Assembly (NCBI RefSeq): GCF_964340395.1 | Contig: NC_135561.1 | Location: 9,897,732 to 9,961,731 of the forward strand | Direction: 5' to 3' | DNA: 64,000 nt | Origin: Glandiceps talaboti | Lineage: Eukaryota; Hemichordata; Enteropneusta; Spengelidae | Shown here: positions 61,045 to 64,000 of the stretch, in pieces | Numbering within the stretch: position 1 is the stretch's first letter | How the letters are laid out: every line of letters begins with the position of its first letter | Notes under the pieces: generated by a model | Databases searched by the model: none | What the model was told of the DNA's origin: nothing | The model's input: the letters and a program-made list of their open reading frames with translations, nothing else | Position numbers and translations under genes: made by a program

Positions 61045-64000
61045 TTACATAATTTGACAGCTACTATCGCTGCTTTCTAATTCGCCCTTGTACATTTTCG
61101 CCGAGGATAAAATGGCCAACAACATTTCTCGCATGTATTGTTCTCTTTGCGGATCTTCTATGTTAGATTGGTGCATGGAATCATAGTTTGCTAAACAAAA
61201 AGTAACACATGCATCTAGGCCAACTAATCGTGCGAAATCGTCCTTTCTGCGATCCATGCCATCTGCATCCAATTGATGTTGTGCAATCAATTCGTCTGCA
61301 TGTGTCATGATTAGGAAAATTGGGACACTACGACCTGTTGATAGAGGGATAAGGCAGATGATTATATTTTTATATTCAATAAATTACAACAGTTACTAAA
61401 CATAATGGTTTCAAATTAAAAAGAAATAAAGCTGAGACTGATCGTATTGTAGCCGATATTTTCAATACATACATACATACATACATACATACATACATAC
61501 ATACATACATACATGCATACATGCATGCATGCATGCATGCATGCATGCATACATACATACATACATACATACATACATACATACACTTACACACATACAC
61601 ATGCATACACACATACGTACGTACGTACGTACGTACATACATACATACATACATACATAAATGTATTTCGAAGGTTTTTATTAAGTCATCACAGGAGTTT
61701 TTCTCCTTAATTCTTGCAGGATGTGACAAAATAAGTCTGAACACAGGTTTCCAAAAAAATATTTATTTGTATTTCCTCGACGTTCTCATGTACTGAAAAG
61801 GCTAAGCTCTTTTGACAACGTCACCACTATCGAGCATTTTGTCTATATTTGTTGGAATCAAACAGGTTACCGTAGTTGGTATTATTAAAATTTAGAATGA
61901 ATGCACCACTGACCTGGCAACCTAGTGACCTTACATTGATGTAAGTATTGTTTGGATATGAAGCAAAAATAAAGACCTAATGTTACATCCAGTTCGAGAT
62001 GATTTCGATAACTTACCGTCTGGTCTCACGGCTGTATTAACGATGACACTATGCATGACGTCTACATCGGTGGTTGCCTTTTGTACACAGACGACTGCAT
62101 GGATTCTTTCATCACGTTTAGTACGTCTGATACTGGTGCCAATACGCTTATTAGCAGGCTGGCGACCATTCAGAATATCCTGGACTCTTGTCGCCAATTG
62201 TACTGGTCCTGCAGTTAATGATTGTCCAGGTACGTCCCACAGAGTGAAGGACAAATAATGCATACCAATGTGATATCTTGTATATACCCTTGTTCCTGGT
62301 GCAGTTCCTCGAAATGTTGTAGCAATTTGCCCCCGGTATCCTAATGACTGTAAGTCCAAAAGAAAAGAAACATTGCCCTTTATTAGTCTAACGCTTCTAA
62401 AACAAACAACTCGTTCCATATATTGGTAACCTTGTAACATTTATGGCCGCATAAATAACACCATAGACATTTGAGACGTCGATGGTAGCACTTTGGCATC
62501 ACAAACATATTACATTGTAATTACTGTCGTCTATGACAAAATATTCCAGGCTCTTCCCATAACAATAAATAGGCAATACTATATATACCCCAAGATACTT
62601 AGCTTTCCCTTTTGTAAATTGGCTTTAAACTTCAGAAAAGTAACAAACACGTCAGTTGATATGTAGCAAACTGTAAAAACTACATGTTTTCCTACATCAC
62701 ATCTTTGAACCTATTAATTGTTTTTGGTTGGTCACATGACTCAGTATTATAATCGTGCGACAAAAATGGAATCCAATATGAGTTAAAGTTTACACCGACA
62801 GCGTTCAGGTTGAAATCAGGTTTCCGATAATTTCCTATTCACAACGCTTAAACCAACGTTTCCTATCTAGTAAGCTAATATTATTCCCGTTTTCATGTGA
62901 CCTTGGCATACAGCTAAAAGTGTGGTACTTGAACGCTGGTATTCTGTTTACAAACTGATAAATGAACCAATTTTTTATTTCACTATAACAGTTTTCATCT
63001 CTGCGTCAACATATCACTGAATAGCACTGAATAGCACTGAATAGGTATCGACTGAATGCTCAAAATTTTGATTGCTTTGACTGACGATTAACAATTAAGT
63101 CAAGGACATTTCTTACCTTTGCAATTGAATTGATGGCCGAGGACTTGCCATGTCCAGGAGGTCCAAAAAAGGCAATGTTCTGATTACAGCTGATTTTCTC
63201 AAGGTCGCCTAATATGTCAATATACAGATATTTACATATAAGTTCGCTTAGAAATATATAAACACTGGTTATTATATTGAATTTTCGTCCATTTTGCTGA
63301 ATAGCAAGAACAGTGTAAAGTTGATCAATTTTTAATTATTGTCATTCAAAGAGTTACAGCGAAGCAATTGGGAAAACAACACCTTGCTACATAGTTTACC
63401 TAAGTACTCCAAATGTACTGCTCAGATCCCCCAGGACCCATGCCTTCAACACGCCCTTTCAATCAGCTTGTAATTGCAAATAGTCTAACAATTGTATATT
63501 TACTATTTTGTTTACTGACATTAAAAATAGGTAATAATTCTAATTCATATTTTCGATAATGCGATTGGTCACAGAACATTCTCTTCCTATCGGATTCTAG
63601 CAGCCGTACTTAACACCTTTGAGAAACTGATTTTCTAAAGCCTTGTATTTTGTGGTTTTAAACATGACAACATACTTATTAAGGTTCCAAATGAGTGCAT
63701 CGTAATATAAAAAATTGCAACACAGATGTTACACCCTATACGACGAGATTCGCTTCATCATGAATATACTTACTTAGGTCTGGGTCTGCACCTCTGACAT
63801 GATAAACAAAGTTCTTTCTTTCATACATCGATAGTAAGTTATTGTTTTCAAGCATAGGACTAATTGATCCTTTGATTACTGCACGCTCGAAAATCATGAT
63901 TTCGTCATCATCACCCATTTTTTTTTCTTCCTTTACTTTTGTTATCAGGTCATAAACATTACTCCCATTATCGAATTTATAGGGTTTTGCAGTGACCGTA
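61045..64000 (-). CDS. IFI44-like GTPase with CaaX box, copy 3 (5' end beyond the window)
   Basis: Exons seen: 63774 to the window edge (Ubl-like, incomplete by about 28 nt), 63117-63208, 62017-62347 and 61045-61334. All phases agree and no stop is present. Exon 4 is nearly that of copy 2 (M for K in the IGKHYL stretch, A for T at RIHTV). The last exon encodes the same residues as copies 1 and 2, ending CQIM. The Ubl exon is different: it matches copy 0 (LLSMYERKNFVYHVRGADPD) rather than copies 1 and 2 (LLSTYQRQNFVYHVRGV). The gene is thus a mosaic, with the switch between about 63617 and 63662 in the intron. The first exon and leader lie to the right of the window. Confidence 0.8.
61466..61662. 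repeat. compound CATA/CATG/CGTA microsatellite in intron 4, copy 3
   Basis: Same order of tracts as in copies 1 and 2, again with altered repeat numbers. Confidence 0.95.

Noticed and set aside
28651-64000. Assignment of the array to GIMAP or guanylate-binding proteins
   Set aside because: The G4 motif THAD, the ILNGRQP...RIHAVVC block and the late NY motif fit IFI44/IFI44L better; GIMAP and GBP hallmarks are missing.
1-64000. tRNA and rRNA genes
   Set aside because: No cloverleaf with A and B boxes or rRNA-like block was noticed by eye; a covariance search would be decisive.

Overview
This window is AT-rich eukaryotic, metazoan DNA: small exons with GT-AG introns, decayed LINE and Penelope-like fragments, many foldback elements, and long CATA/TATG microsatellites. 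Operons, ribosome-binding sites and prokaryotic genes are absent. Gene content suggests an invertebrate animal (invertebrate deuterostome or lophotrochozoan), but the species cannot be fixed from sequence alone.

Left part (1-24.7 kb). A broken LINE reverse transcriptase opens the window. About 9 kb with no convincing gene follows, then a 177-residue minus-strand protein built on a repeated GTPDMR motif (10438-10971). After another gene-poor stretch (11-18 kb) there is a four-exon minus-strand gene (18032-21644). Its splice phases all agree and give a 437-residue protein that I do not recognise. At 24.1-24.6 kb a dispersed repeat is interrupted by a foldback element.

Right part (24.7-64 kb). 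This is a tandem array of one minus-strand gene family: interferon-induced protein 44 (IFI44)-like GTPases. Four copies are visible. Copy 0 (28651-35190) carries a stop in its P-loop exon. Copies 1 (41012-45463) and 2 (50989-55533) are open. Copy 3 (61045 onwards) runs off the window. Each copy has five exons: a 10-nt coding first exon, an N-terminal ubiquitin-like exon, a P-loop exon, an exon with the DVPG switch motif, and a last exon with THAD and a C-terminal CaaX box (CQIM or CQVM). The product is therefore read as a 325-residue, probably prenylated GTPase with a ubiquitin-like domain where vertebrate IFI44 has a TLDc domain.

The array unit is about 10 kb. Units 1-3 are nearly identical over long stretches. 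Each unit also carries 1.1-kb modules upstream of the gene. These contain an inverted copy of the gene's own 5' leader and repeated GAAAGTGAAAGT sites, the form of an interferon-regulatory-factor (IRF) element. The 3' flank of copy 0 has its own 1.2-kb triplication.

The most interesting signals are the Ubl/IFI44/CaaX architecture with IRF-like sites, a candidate hammerhead ribozyme at 36504-36544, a copy-3/copy-0 mosaic junction near 63.6 kb, and the two uncharacterised host genes.
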